A model generated the notes under the pieces. That model saw only the letters and a program-made list of their open reading frames with translations, was not told the DNA's origin and did not search any database. A stretch of DNA of 64,000 nt from Todiramphus chloris collaris. Lineage: Eukaryota; Chordata; Aves; Coraciiformes; Alcedinidae. The position numbers were made by a program, and so were the translations under genes. The number at the start of each line of letters is the position of its first letter. Position 1 is the first letter of the stretch. Shown piece after piece: positions 48,913-60,203 of this stretch. The stretch covers positions 560,284 to 624,283 of the forward strand of contig JANVCC010000112.1 of assembly GCA_025345505.1 (NCBI GenBank). The letters run 5' to 3'.

Positions 48913-50727
48913 AACAATCAAACCAACCCCAAATCTAACCAGAGTACTTGGCTTTCTTTGGCATTTTTTGGGTTGTTTGTTTTTTACGCCCCTTCATCTG
49001 TCCTAGTTGGAAGGAGTCACAGATACTTTTGGCCTGTTTGGTGTGTTGTGATTGAACTGGACTTTACTATAAAGCATCATATTAGGGAAATCCAAGGTGG
49101 TGCTTTACTGAGGAGGAGATAAAATGATGATGGGCCAAATGGGGCAGACCTTGCACCGGCAATTTCCTTATTGCTTTCAACGGGAGCTTGCCTGATGCAA
49201 GACCTCATAAGCTCGTGTAGACTTTCATTACTCTCTGATTTATTTTGCTTTTCCTCCAAGCTCTGAAGATGGCTTTCTGTCTCAGGGCATGAGCACTAAA
49301 TACCCTCCCAGATGTAATTGTTTCTAAAGGCGACTAAATAAATGGCAGCACATTGAGGACTATAGCACAGAGTAACGAGGCCATTGTGCCACCTCCACTT
49401 ATAGGTCCTTGATTTAAGAAGCTACATCCTGTGACTACATCTGGGTATTGCTGGACAAATAACAAATAACTTGCTCTTTGCCAAGCCCCAGTTTATCTGT
49501 CCAGCTGGGGTAATGATGCTTATCTCCTTTATGAAAGCCTTTGAGATGTACATTTGTGACGTTTGATGTAATAAGTAGGTTTGATGAATTATATTGCTAT
49601 TTCATACGTGGGACTGAGATTCTGTCCAACTGCAGCACGCAAGGTCAAACGCTGTGTTTGGTACTTGCAGTAGAGTCTTCAGCTGTCACCTTAGCCATGG
49701 GGATTTTTCTTTATGTACTCTATACTGTCTGTTCGGACTGTGGAACAAGCTTTTTCTTTTGCTTCCCTTTCAGATTGCTTTACTAGTTGCCCTCATTCTC
49801 TTTAATGATTTTAAATCACCGCTTTTGATGCCCAGTTTATCTTCCCAAAACATAGCACCCCTGACTGCATCAGACTCACTCCTTAATCCCCTTAGCCCCT
49901 CTGATCACTCAAGACTAGAGGTAGATAAACTATCTCAGGTAACCTTTGACGTCTTTCAAGAAGCATCAGAATGCCATAAAAGATCCATCATGCTTTCCTT
50001 GGTGTCAAAAAGGTTTTGCTATTAAAGATTAGAGAGGCTGGAGGTCACTCCAAATCACAATATTGTTCACTTTATAAGCCTATTTTATCCTGTCATCTGG
50101 TATTACGCTTTCAAGATGTTTCTGAGCAGACCATGGCATATATCAATTTCTTGCCCTTCAGTCCTTTTAAACATCAGGGTTTAAGCACTGATTGATTAAT
50201 GGAGTGTCTCCAAAGTCAAACAATTTATCTTTTTTCACTGTATTTTATTATCTCTATTTCCCTGTGCCTGACTTAGAAATCTCCTGTACAACGCTGAGTT
50301 CTTCTCTTTAAGGAGCTGGGTAAACAAAGGGTATTTTTATGTACATGAAAAGAGGAACCCGCACGTGCTTTAATCCAATATTCAAAACTGCAGTGTGCAA
50401 TTTTTGAGTTTTTGCTTTGCTTTTGCAGTGTAATTTATCTTCAGTTCATATTTTTCACCATGGTTCTGTTACTCATTGTTTTGCTTCATGTTTTTAACCC
50501 ATGGAATATGCCTGTTTATATTTAGGTAGTTCATGTGCCAGAAAAGAGAATAGAAGAATACACAGCCATGTCTGTAAGAATCAACAAAATTTCTCCATAC
50601 TTTACAAACTGGCTTTAGTGAGTAGCTCCTGACACTGCCTGCCCACCATCTGACTCTTTGTACTCAGAGGAACCACACCAGGCTTGGGAAGAGCATAAGT
50701 ACCAATATACAGTATAGCTTGAACTTT
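48913..50727. other. Intergenic sequence, no gene recognised
   Basis: AT-rich unique sequence containing the MIR-like fragment at 49460-49552. The 123-codon plus frame at 49654-50025 has no recognisable domain. Confidence 0.5.
49460..49552 (+). mobile_element. Probable ancient MIR-type SINE 3' part
   Basis: 'gccaagccccagtttatctg', 'ggggtaatgatgcttatctc' and 'aaagcctttgagatgtac' match, in order, the 3' region of MIR-like SINEs found in reptiles (cagtttcc...ctgt, ggggataatgatacttacct, aaagcgctttgagatctac). Weak similarity may extend upstream to about 49385. Of the MIR-like candidates here it is the most convincing. Confidence 0.55.
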
Positions 50728-51182
50728 CATAGAATCATTCTGGTTGGAAAAGACCCTTGGGATCGTCGAGTCCAACCATTAACCCTGCTCTACAAAGTTC
50801 ACCCCTAGACCATGTCCCCCAACACCACATCTAAACGACCCTTAAACACCTCCAGGGATGGAGACTCAACCCCCTCCCAGGGCAGCCCATTCCAGCCTCT
50901 GACTACTCTTGCTGGGAAAAATTTTTCCCTAATGTCCAGTCTAAACCTCCCCTGCTGCAGCTTGAATCCATCCCCTCTTGTTCTATCACTAATTACCTGT
51001 GAGAAGAGCCCAGCACCAACCTCTCTACAATGTCCTGTCAGGTAGTTGTGGGGAGTGATGAGGTCTCCCCTCAGCCTCCTCTTCCTCAAACTAAACAGCC
51101 CCAGCTCCTTCAATCACTCTTCATAAAATACATTCCCCAGTCCTTTGCCCAGCTTCATTGCCTCGCTCCAGCACCTCAAGGG
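50728..51182 (-). mobile_element. CR1 LINE, 5'-truncated (about 455 bp)
   Basis: Reverse-complement CR1 beginning 'catagaatcattctggttgg', with 'cgagtccaaccattaaccct', 'accatgtcccccaacaccac', 'ggcagcccattccagcctct' and 'gaggtctcccctcagcctcc'. It reaches the ORF2 3' region near 'cgctccagcacctcaag'. The minus frame at 50805-51113 is the matching ORF2 remnant ([15 protein letters not shown]). It is a different, more diverged subfamily from the 22.2/41.5 kb pair. Confidence 0.95.
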
Positions 51183-54100
51183 TTTGAATTCAGTCTTTGA
51201 GATTTCTCCTTCCAGACAGTTGATGTCCTTTGGGTGAGCATTAAGTTGAGACGTGAAGGTAGTGCTGCAGCCTGCAAGAGGCAAACAGGTCGTCTGACAT
51301 CCTGCAAAACAAAAGGCATCTGCTGTTCCTGATACTGGCTTTAACAATTGCTTAAAATAGCGTTTTTATTACCCTTTGGAAGCTTGCTTACCTTGATGTC
51401 CTTTTTCTTGACATACTCCGACACTTACACATCCCCTTGTCCCCTTTCCTGCTAACAGCTATTCCCACTTCTAAGCCTTGCTGTGGAAATGCTGGTTCTC
51501 TTTGTCGAAAAGGCTCTTGGAAAACTTCACTGTCAGATGTAACATATTAGCTTACTACAAGAGAGACCACAGAAGTTGATTTTGCATTAAATGTTATTAA
51601 ATATTAACATGTTTACACTACAATGTTAGCCTACAGTTATACACAACCCTGGAGTATTTCTTAACTGTCATCTGTTTTTTTCTAAGCAGGCTTCCAGCCT
51701 GGGTTAATCGGCTTTCTTATGGCTTCTCCCAGCACAGATGCAGCTTTTGACTGCAAACGCTCCTAGTCCGTTTCGAACAAGTTCCTTCAAGCAACGGCTG
51801 CAGATGTTTTGAGGAATTTTGTGCTGGAACAAAGCTGCAGCCCTCCGAGGGGCAGTAGCTCAGCTGAGCAGTGAAAATACAGCAGAGATGCTGGCAGCCC
51901 TTGTGCGACGCTGCTGCCAAAATGTGCCTGGCTTTTAGGAAAAAAAAATCTGTGAGTAGGTATCTGATTCTGGCTGGGATCGGGGGAAAGTTTCGGCAAA
52001 CAAAATTACATAGGAATTGGCTGATTTCTGATTAATCCTTAAATCCGTTCATGTTTACAGGCAAAACCTCAGGTCCTGGTTTGGAGTGGCCAGTGTGGCA
52101 GTGCTGGATTTCTGTGGGACACAGATCTGGGCACAAGGCTTGATCAAACACATTGTGATTACACCCCGAAACATGGGGCAAATACAAGCTGGAAAGGACC
52201 AAAAAATGAATCTTCACCTTGCACAGAAACCACATTTATTTTTCTACAAGGCAGGTGTCAAAGTGAATCTCAACTTTTATCTTCTCCAAGCAGAGTTATA
52301 AATGTCAACTGATCATCTGAACTGCTGGAAAATTTTCTCTGCGCTGCTCTGCACAAATATTCATGTCATTCCCAAATCCATCTGGGGCAGAATCACCCAA
52401 ATTAGCATAAAGAGCTAATAAATTAATCTGACTCTGGCTGGAGAAGATTAGGAGCAATCACATCAATGTTTCTGCAGGTGGAAGGGTGGTGGTGATAGCT
52501 TTTAAATAGAAGGTGTGGAGAGGAAGCCTTCTCTATTAGCAGGTTGGCCTGCTAAGCTCTGTGTGGCCCTGGAAGAAAGGTAGGGGTTTAATTATGGGAA
52601 AATACTCTTTATGCAATTTATGGTCAGTCTAATCTAACTGTCCAGTAGAGTTTCTCTTCATCATCCTCTTTGAACCTTTCTTTCTGAGCTGAGGTTTATA
52701 TTAATGTTAGTTGTGGGCAGCACGCTACCAAATGCCTGTCCTTCCTTCTCACTTTCACCTGCCTTTGGTCAATTTGAAAGGAGTCATTTGTTCAGTTAGA
52801 AAAAAGAACAGACTGAATTGATGAAACTCAAGTTATTTTACACCTGCTTCCTCCCTGGGCAGCCCGGTCCTTCCTCTTGTGCTAAATAATGCACCCTGTA
52901 GTATCACTATTGGTTTCCTAAAGGAGCACATGGTAAAGTGTGTGTTCTTAGGGGATGCTTCTCGCACTGGGTAAATATTTAAGAATCACGATAAAAATCC
53001 ATTTTGTTTAATTAGTGCTTAAATTATGCTGGGAATTATCCAAAGCGCCGTACGTTGTTTCTACACTAAGTAATTGCAAGTCAGCGTGGATGTGAAAACT
53101 CTGAGATCCTAGCAGAGTAACATGTAGTAGGAAGGTTTGCAAGACTCAAAGTATAGTTTATTTAGAGTGCAAATGCCAGGTAAATAGCACAGCCCCCCCC
53201 TTGCCCCACGACTCTCCCGACTGAAAAGCCTCAATTAATGTGTTGGGAATGTAAATCACAGGCGACTCTTTCCTGAACCCCCTTGCCTGCTTTGCTGCAG
53301 TGGGTATTTGCTGTGGAAGACTTGACAAATTTGTGTAGCCACAGAGGTTGATAATAGATGATCTAATCTAGCATCCGTGGCAGGAAAATAAAAATCAGGG
53401 CTGTTGTAAGGTCAGAAGGAAGCTTTTCTGTTCTTGCGCCAGTCATTGCTCAGTAATGTTTCAGCAAATGTTAGGAAATAAATTTAGATTTTGATTCCCA
53501 GCTTAATACAATTTAAACACAATCTATCCATCCTCTCGATCTTTCTTTAGTTGTGTTCAAGGAGCAGTGACGGGAAAGAGCACAGGAGCTCTGACTTCTA
53601 AAAAGCATTGGTTTTCAAATTTTCCGTGGAGGAAGTAACATTTCTACCAAAAGGCACTTCCAGTGGGGAGGTGGAGGTGGGGGGCAGGCACAGCTTTTCA
53701 GCCCCATAATTAGCACGGGAGATTTGAAAGATGAAGCGCTCCCAAGTAATTTGTGTTTACGAACAGTTGTATATTGGAAGTTTTGCGTAAGGCAGAGGTA
53801 AGAATGTGTTTATGTAGGGTTGCCAGGCTGTGTTTACTAAACTATTTCACTACTTGAAAATAGCTTGGGAAACTCTAAGCAAAAGCTCTTCATTGGTTGC
53901 CAAGCACGGTTTCAAATCCTACTTTAAAAATCATTTGCTTCATGAAGGATCTCCAGGGCAGTTTTGAAATGAAAACGTTTTGAAAAGCCAAAACAACTGT
54001 CAAAGGGGAACCAGGAGTTTCGATTGTATCTTAGTATTAATAGCTTTAAAAGCACAAGGTAGTTCCTCTTCTCATCCCACTGAAAACAGCACGGAAAAAG

Positions 54101-54739
54101 AAGGTAAGCTGCAGCAATCAGGCTTTTGTTACGGGAAATATTTTCCCCTCATACCAGTTTATCCTTCCACAAGGTGGGTATTATTCAAAGACTGGCTTTC
54201 TGAACCTTCCTGCTTGCAAACCGCCTTGAGAACACTTGATAATCGTGTTCCCCCTGATGCATTTTGCCAAGCACAGGCTGCTGGAGCGTTGGTTTGACAG
54301 CAGCCCCTCTGCAGAGACCCTGGAGATGCAGAATGCTCCACGAAGCAGAGGAATTCTGCTCTGGTTTGGGCTTTAAAGGACTAGGTCGAGAGTGGTGAAA
54401 GAACAAGGCTTTTTACTTCACTTTGGCACTAGATGGGGCTAAGGGACTAAACAAGAAGTCAAAAGACAATGGTTGATGCCCGGAACGTGGACCCCCCCCC
54501 CCGAGCAATGTCCCTGAAAGAGGAGAGGGAAAAGCCTGCAGAGGCAATCGATGTTATTGAAGTCCCTTCACTCGCTCGGCTTTGTGATAGAAAACAGCGT
54601 CTGACTCTCATGGTATTGCTTTGTAAGCAGTTCTGAAAGGCCAGGGATGTGTTTTAAGACGGGGTGAGATGTGCCCCCTGAGCGGGAGGTGCTGGGCAGC
54701 AGCACTCAGACACCTAACTGCCTTTCAAACAATTCTTGT
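51183..54739. other. Intergenic sequence, no gene recognised
   Basis: Mixed AT-rich unique sequence with short C runs at 53191-53199 and 54491-54502. None of the small frames is a recognisable protein. Confidence 0.5.
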
Positions 54740-55345
54740 CATAGAATCACAGAATGGTGGGGGCTGGAAGGGACCTCTGGAGATGATGGAGTCCAACCCC
54801 CCTGTCCCAGCAGGGTCACCCAGGGCAGCCCACACAGGAACAGAGCCAGGGGGGGCTGGAAAGGCTCCAGAGAAGGAGACTCCACAGCCTCTCTGGGCAG
54901 CCTGGCACAGGCTCTGGCACTGCAACAGTCAAGAAGTTCCTCCTCATGTTGAGGTGGAACTTCCCGTGTTCCAGCTTGTCACCATCACCTCTTGTCCTAT
55001 CCCAGGGCACCACTGACAAGAGCCTGGCCCCTTCTCCTTGCCCCCCACCCTGCAGAGATTTGGAACCATTCCTAAGATCCCCTCTCAGGCTTCTCTTCTC
55101 CAGGCTCAACAGCCCCAGGGCTCTCAGCCTTTCCTCACCAGAGATGTTCCAGTCCCTCCAGCATCCTCGTAGCCTCCCTTGGACTCTCTCCAGTATTTCC
55201 CTGTCCCTCTTGAACTGGGGAGATCAGAGCTGAACACAATCTCCAGCTGTGGTCCCCCTAGTGCAGAACAGAGGGTCAGGAGACCCTCCCTGGCCCTGCT
55301 GCTCCCACTTTTCCACACACCCCAGTCTCAGCTGAGCCTTTCACT
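54740..55345 (-). mobile_element. CR1 LINE, 5'-truncated (about 600 bp)
   Basis: Reverse-complement CR1 starting 'catagaatcacagaatggtg', then 'ggaagggacctctggagatg', 'cagggtcacccagggcagcc' and 'tcttctccaggctcaacagc'. ORF2 sequence continues to about 55345 ('gatcagagctgaacacaatc' corresponds to the coding strand of the RT C-terminal region). The right boundary is approximate. Minus frames at 54816-55109 are ORF2 remnants. A 134-base segment of this element recurs at 56412-56544. Confidence 0.93.
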
Positions 55346-56411
55346 ATGTGGTGTTACGGGGCCTTTCAAGGAGCAGCATCCAAAGCTCCTCAGCCTCCCA
55401 ATCTGCAGCACGCGGGAGTGGCACAGAGGGACAGCCCTGCTCGGTGGAAAGAGATGATTTTTATGGAAGGGGAAACATTTCTGAGCCCTGTGATTTCATT
55501 TCTTTTACTGTGTGCCCTTAATTGTTTTTTTTAATGGCACTGCTTATAGATGTTAGAGAAAATTGGCTTTTAAAAGAGAAAAGGAACCTTCTTCTATTTA
55601 GATTATTATTCGCTGGGCTTTCGCCTACTGTAAGACCTGTTGGTTATCAGATAGAACAGGGAAATAGCATACTTTATTCTGAAACACAATATCCCTCGGC
55701 TGTCACAGGTAAGGATCTTAACTATCCTTATCAATCCTATTGTGAAGATCTGCTGCCTTACCCACTTCTGCTGATATTAACGGGAGCGTTGGGATCTGTT
55801 TGTGTGTGCGAGCAAAGGCTTTGGTAAAACTCAGCAAGCAGCTGTTTTCTCTTCTGCTCTATGAGTGTGGAAACACTTAATGAAATTGCTTAAGGTTTAA
55901 TGACTTGTACGAGGCAAAGGTTATTTTTCTGCTGCCATTCCTGGGCCGATCTCAAATTGTTTGAGGATGTAAACAGGGGAAAACACACCCAAACAATTTA
56001 ATTCGAAATGCCTAATGTACCTGGTGAGAGATTATCTGCTCTGGTTGTATAATTTCTTGTATTTTAAATCTTCTAGCAGCAGGAGTTCCTGTTTGTTACT
56101 CGCTTGTTTATTGCACAAATACTTAAGTGTCAAATAATAGCGCAGAGGTGAGGGAATGTTTGTTTGGTTTTTTTAGAGGGAAGCATCAAAGAAATCCAGG
56201 AACTCTTTTACACTTGTAATTTCGTGTTTTGGAAGGAGGCTGGAACAAGCTCCAAGAGAAAAGTCATTACTCTGGGACATGGGCACCAACCAGAGCTGTG
56301 GAGAGCAAGGAAACACTTGTTCTGCAAAGGCAGCTTTGGGGCAAGAAAGACTTTTTCGTGCACAGTTATAATTTCACTCAGGATGGTGCTGAAACAGCTT
56401 CTGTGTTCTGT
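55346..56411. other. Intergenic sequence, no gene recognised
   Basis: Mixed-composition sequence beyond the CR1 copy. An open frame at 55522-55827 (101 codons, plus) has no known motif. Confidence 0.5.
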
Positions 56412-56544
56412 GACCTCTGGAGATGATGGAGTCCAACCCCCCTGCCCCAGCAGGGTCACCCAGGGCAGTCCACACAGGAACAGAGCCAGGGGGGCTGGAA
56501 AGGCTCCAGAGAAGGAGACTCCACAGCCTCTCTGGGCAGCCTGG
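56412..56544 (-). mobile_element. Internal CR1 fragment, near-identical to part of the 54.74 kb copy
   Basis: 133 bases that match 54772-54905 with two substitutions and a one-base G indel by eye. It begins inside the 3' UTR ('gacctctggagatgatggag') and so lacks the terminal tail. It ends at 'tctgggcagcctgg', where the sequences diverge. A retroposed CR1 should keep its 3' end, so local duplication, gene conversion or a later deletion is more likely than a separate insertion. Confidence 0.9.
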
Positions 56545-56904
56545 GCCAATGCAGTTTTTTCCCTAGTTTTTCCTGGCTTCTGAGGAAAGCTGAGAAGGAG
56601 TTCATGGAAACTTGAATCTTTCTGTCTGTTAAGTCCATCTTGGTTTAGTTTTCCTCTCAGGATGGTTGAACTGGTGTTAAAGCACAGGAGGCTTTGCCTC
56701 TGCCTTGGGTCTGAGCGATCCCATATGGGGCCATATGACAAAACTACCTATATGAAACCTAATCTGTGGTAGGACAGAAATGCTGTTGATTGGTGGTGTT
56801 GGCAGAGGCAAGAGTAGTTGAATGCTTTATTTGGAGTGTTTGTTTTGATAATCCCCTTCTAAGGAAGTCTTGTTTTGTAACTTCTGTTTACAAGTGAACC
56901 ATGT

Positions 56905-56968
56905 GCTTAGAGAAGACGTGGCTTGCTCAAGGTGACACGCGTGCTGTGGCCAGGAGGGGAACTAGATG
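56905..56968 (-). mobile_element. Possible ancient MIR-type SINE fragment
   Basis: 'cttgctcaaggtgacacgcg' and 'gtggccaggaggggaact' resemble the reverse complement of the MIR core (cttgcccaaggtcacacagc, then ggcagagccaggattcgaac). The match is by eye and diverged. Confidence 0.5.
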
Positions 56969-59340
56969 CTGCCAGTGAAGGACTTCCAATTAATGGTGCA
57001 TCTTTTTCTCTGGGAAAAAAAAACCCAAACCCATTCCTCGTTAATTTACTGGTAGGCACCTGGATGCCATTAAGATTGCTGGATGGAAGTGTCAGTTCAT
57101 ATTGTGGCTATGGGAGTGGATGTAAACGTGGCTGTCAAAGCCACATTTGTGTATTTGTGTACCTTTAATGCAAGACCAGTTTTAAGACAGAGCCTTTCTA
57201 AAAGAAATGAGTCTTGAAATCTAAGTCTTGCTGGGTAACTAACCCAAATAACATGTTACATTATTTAGGCTGTATGCAATAAAAAAATGCCCTTTCTCAC
57301 AATGGCAAGATTTCTTCATATGTACTTGTTTCTGCTGTAAAGTTGATGGATCTGTAATGTGCTGCATAATTAAACATTGCAGAGGTATTGCTTTGGAAGG
57401 AAAGCAAGTAATGGAGGGGATATAGTAAATTTTGGTGATTACAGATACAATTGTTTAGCCCGAGTATAGGATGGTCTGCTTTGCTGATAAAAAAAGAAAT
57501 CTGAAAGAACACAATTTTGATTAAGCTCTGCATTGCTCTGCTAGCAATGGATTAGGTTATTAAGCTATATTTTTTCCATTAATAAAACAAATGTTAATGT
57601 ATTGTTTGATGCTAATAATGAAGCCATTGTAAGAAGCACAGCTACTTCCATTAACATTTATCACCTCATTCACTACACCTTGTCAAGGCTGGGGATGCAT
57701 TCAATACTTTCTCTATTTATAAAGGTGAATTGGGAAGGCACAGCTCCACAGGAACTGTGCTGCCTGCTTAGTCTGCTTCGTGTTTGCTGTGTTCCCAGGG
57801 ACAAAGCTGAACCAAGGGCTATAGAGAGCTGAACTTTAAATATAACCCATTGAACAATCTGCTACACCACATCACTGGCTTCATTAAATTGTATTAATTC
57901 ATAGTGGACTGAGCTGAAAAAAAAACCAGCTAACCTCTCCCCATTTCTAGAATCTATTAGCAGGCTGTAAAATGCTCCACCAGCTATCACGTTGCTGCAC
58001 AGATAAAGATCTGCTCATCCTGCCATTTTTGCACTGCAGCCTGTATTCAGCACAGCAACAAAATTTGCTGTGGGATTTACCCAGTCTGGCAAGTCCAGTG
58101 TGGTTAGATGTGGCTGTCTTGCAAGCACACTGAGGTAGGCACATATGCACTGATCAGGGGATGGAGATCTTTTAATATCTGCTCCAGCTTGGTTTTTAAT
58201 ACCTTGTCCAGGAGGAAGACTTTCTGGGTGTCTTCAGTGGCCCTAAAATTGGGTGTTGCTCACTGCGAGTAGAGGGTCTGAGTCTTTTTCCCATCTCTGT
58301 CAGAGGCAGTTGTGCATTAATCCTTTTATCCTTGGCAATATTGTCAGATAGCTGGGGTGAGAACAGGAGATAAAGCACCTGCATGCTGTTTATTCTTATG
58401 GCCATAAAGCTTTGTGCAGATACTTAAACTGTAGACGTTATAATGCAAACAGCCATAGCTGCAGATAAAATCTGAAACTGCCAGCTTAAGAGAATGGCTG
58501 GAGTCTCCCCTTCAGTGATTTTTGGTAATGCTGCACATGAAATTTCCTCTACAACTGAGTTGCAGAGGGCACAAAAAAAGCTTTCTGAAGCTGTTAGCGC
58601 TGGTATTCGGTACAAGATGTTTTCAAGGTCTGCTGGAGCTTTTAGAACAGGGACACGCTATACACAGGTGTCTGTCACAAATAGGATGTCAGCAGCTTCC
58701 ATCAGAAATAAATGAAGTTGAAGTCAAAATATGTTCCTAGGTATCTGAGGACTGCAGCCCACAGCTGTGCCCTCTTTATCCAGAGCTGCAATTTAATTTA
58801 TTTTAAAGAACTATAAGGGAAGCACGGTTGGTGAGTCAAAGGTGTAAATACCCATAACCAAGCAGGTTGAAAGAAATGCTGCTGTGCTATTAAGAGGAAT
58901 ATTTCTGAGTTCTCTAGCAGCGCGACTGTATCAAGTCTAAAATATAACATTTTACAAACACAGCTCAAAAAGTAAACAGGGACATTTACTGTGATGCTTC
59001 GGAAGTCGGTACAGCTCTTCATTTGTCTTATCAAAGAATAATCTGTCGTGTCACAACTTGGAAGGAGACTTGATTAAAAAGGCAATTGAAGTATGAATGC
59101 TGGCATCTGAAGAGTGCGGAAGTAGTAGTTATATAAATAACGAGTGAATTCGGTAACGTGGTCTGTATTTCAAGTTGTGGCACTGTCTCTCCTTTCACCA
59201 GGTTTAGACACAAGTCGAGACTGGTTATCTTTTCCTGACAAGATTATTTCTCTGCTTTATGGCAGTCTCCAGGCTCATGGCACTAGATATTGGAAGAAAC
59301 TGGTAGCTTCATCACCCTGAAGCTTTTAGTGAGAGCAGCA

Positions 59341-59440
59341 GCCTGGGATTTGGGGGTTCAAAGGGCTGCACTACCCTCCTGTGCTCTTGTGGCAGGTCAC
59401 TTGGTCTTGCTGGGGCTGGTTCCCCATCCTTTCAAGATGA
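59341..59440 (+). mobile_element. Possible ancient MIR-type SINE fragment
   Basis: 'gcctgggatttgggggttca', 'ggcaggtcacttggtcttgc' and 'tggttccccatcctttcaag' follow the order of the MIR consensus (gcctgggttcgaatcc, gggcaagtcacttaacctct, cagtttccccatctgtaaaa). Confidence 0.45.
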
Positions 59441-60141
59441 CTGATCTTAAAGCTTTGCTTAAATAACAAATGCAACTTCTCCGGCTCCAATGGAAATGAA
59501 CCCATTATTTTTTTGGTATGAATAGAATTTTCCATTTTGATTATTCCTAGTGTGTGTGTGGGGGAAGTAAATAATAAACCCATTCCTATCTAGAGCTTTG
59601 ATGCCTTCAATATCTAGTCCTTCTGGAGTTAGACCGTGTGCAGACATAATAGTTACCTGTTTGTACCTGCAAATCTTCTTTATGATCACCCATGGCTGCT
59701 ATTCATGCAGAGTCCCCGTAAAACACCGCTGTCATTTGCAATAACACTGTAGCAGGGGACTCCTAATCCTTTTTCTCCTGATAACACTGTTTTGTCTGTT
59801 GGGCCACATTAATGTTATATAGTATTAAGTGAAGCAAATACAGTGTAGTTGAATCTCTGCCCTATAATTATGTATGACACAGTTCAGTAGCTGGAAATAA
59901 GCTAAGTTTTGACTAAAACATGAGTGTTTCTGCAAACAGTAACTGTACTGCTTGGGTTTATAATTTCCCTCTTGTGCAGAGTCTTTTTTTTTTCTGAAAC
60001 AGGTAAATGGTACTGTTTAGGTTTTTGTTAGTCTCTTTTTTTTTTTGGTTTGCCTATATTCTGCAAAATGTTCCAAGTCTCCCCTGTTCAACTTGTATAA
60101 TTTAGATTTAATTCAACAGAACACTTCTCCTTTCTGCATTA

Positions 60142-60203
60142 ATCGCAGAATGTCTTTGGTTGGAAGACACCTTCAAGATCAGCTAGTCCAACCTTCCAAC
60201 CCA
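60142..60203 (-). mobile_element. Short CR1 LINE 3' tail fragment
   Basis: 'atcgcagaatgtctttggtt', 'ggaagacaccttcaagatca' and 'agtccaaccttccaaccca' match the reverse-complement CR1 3' terminus. Only about 60 bases remain. Confidence 0.88.

Larger units (their letters stand above)
56545..60141. other. Intergenic sequence, no gene recognised
   Basis: AT-rich, largely unique sequence carrying two MIR-like candidates described separately. No protein or RNA gene is recognised. Confidence 0.5.

Noticed and set aside
48517-48938. Open frames through the GAAAA repeat and gap
   Set aside because: Simple-repeat translation interrupted by undetermined bases.
53900-53920. 'ggtttcaaatcc' resembling a tRNA B box
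   Set aside because: One base too long for the consensus, and no A box or cloverleaf upstream.
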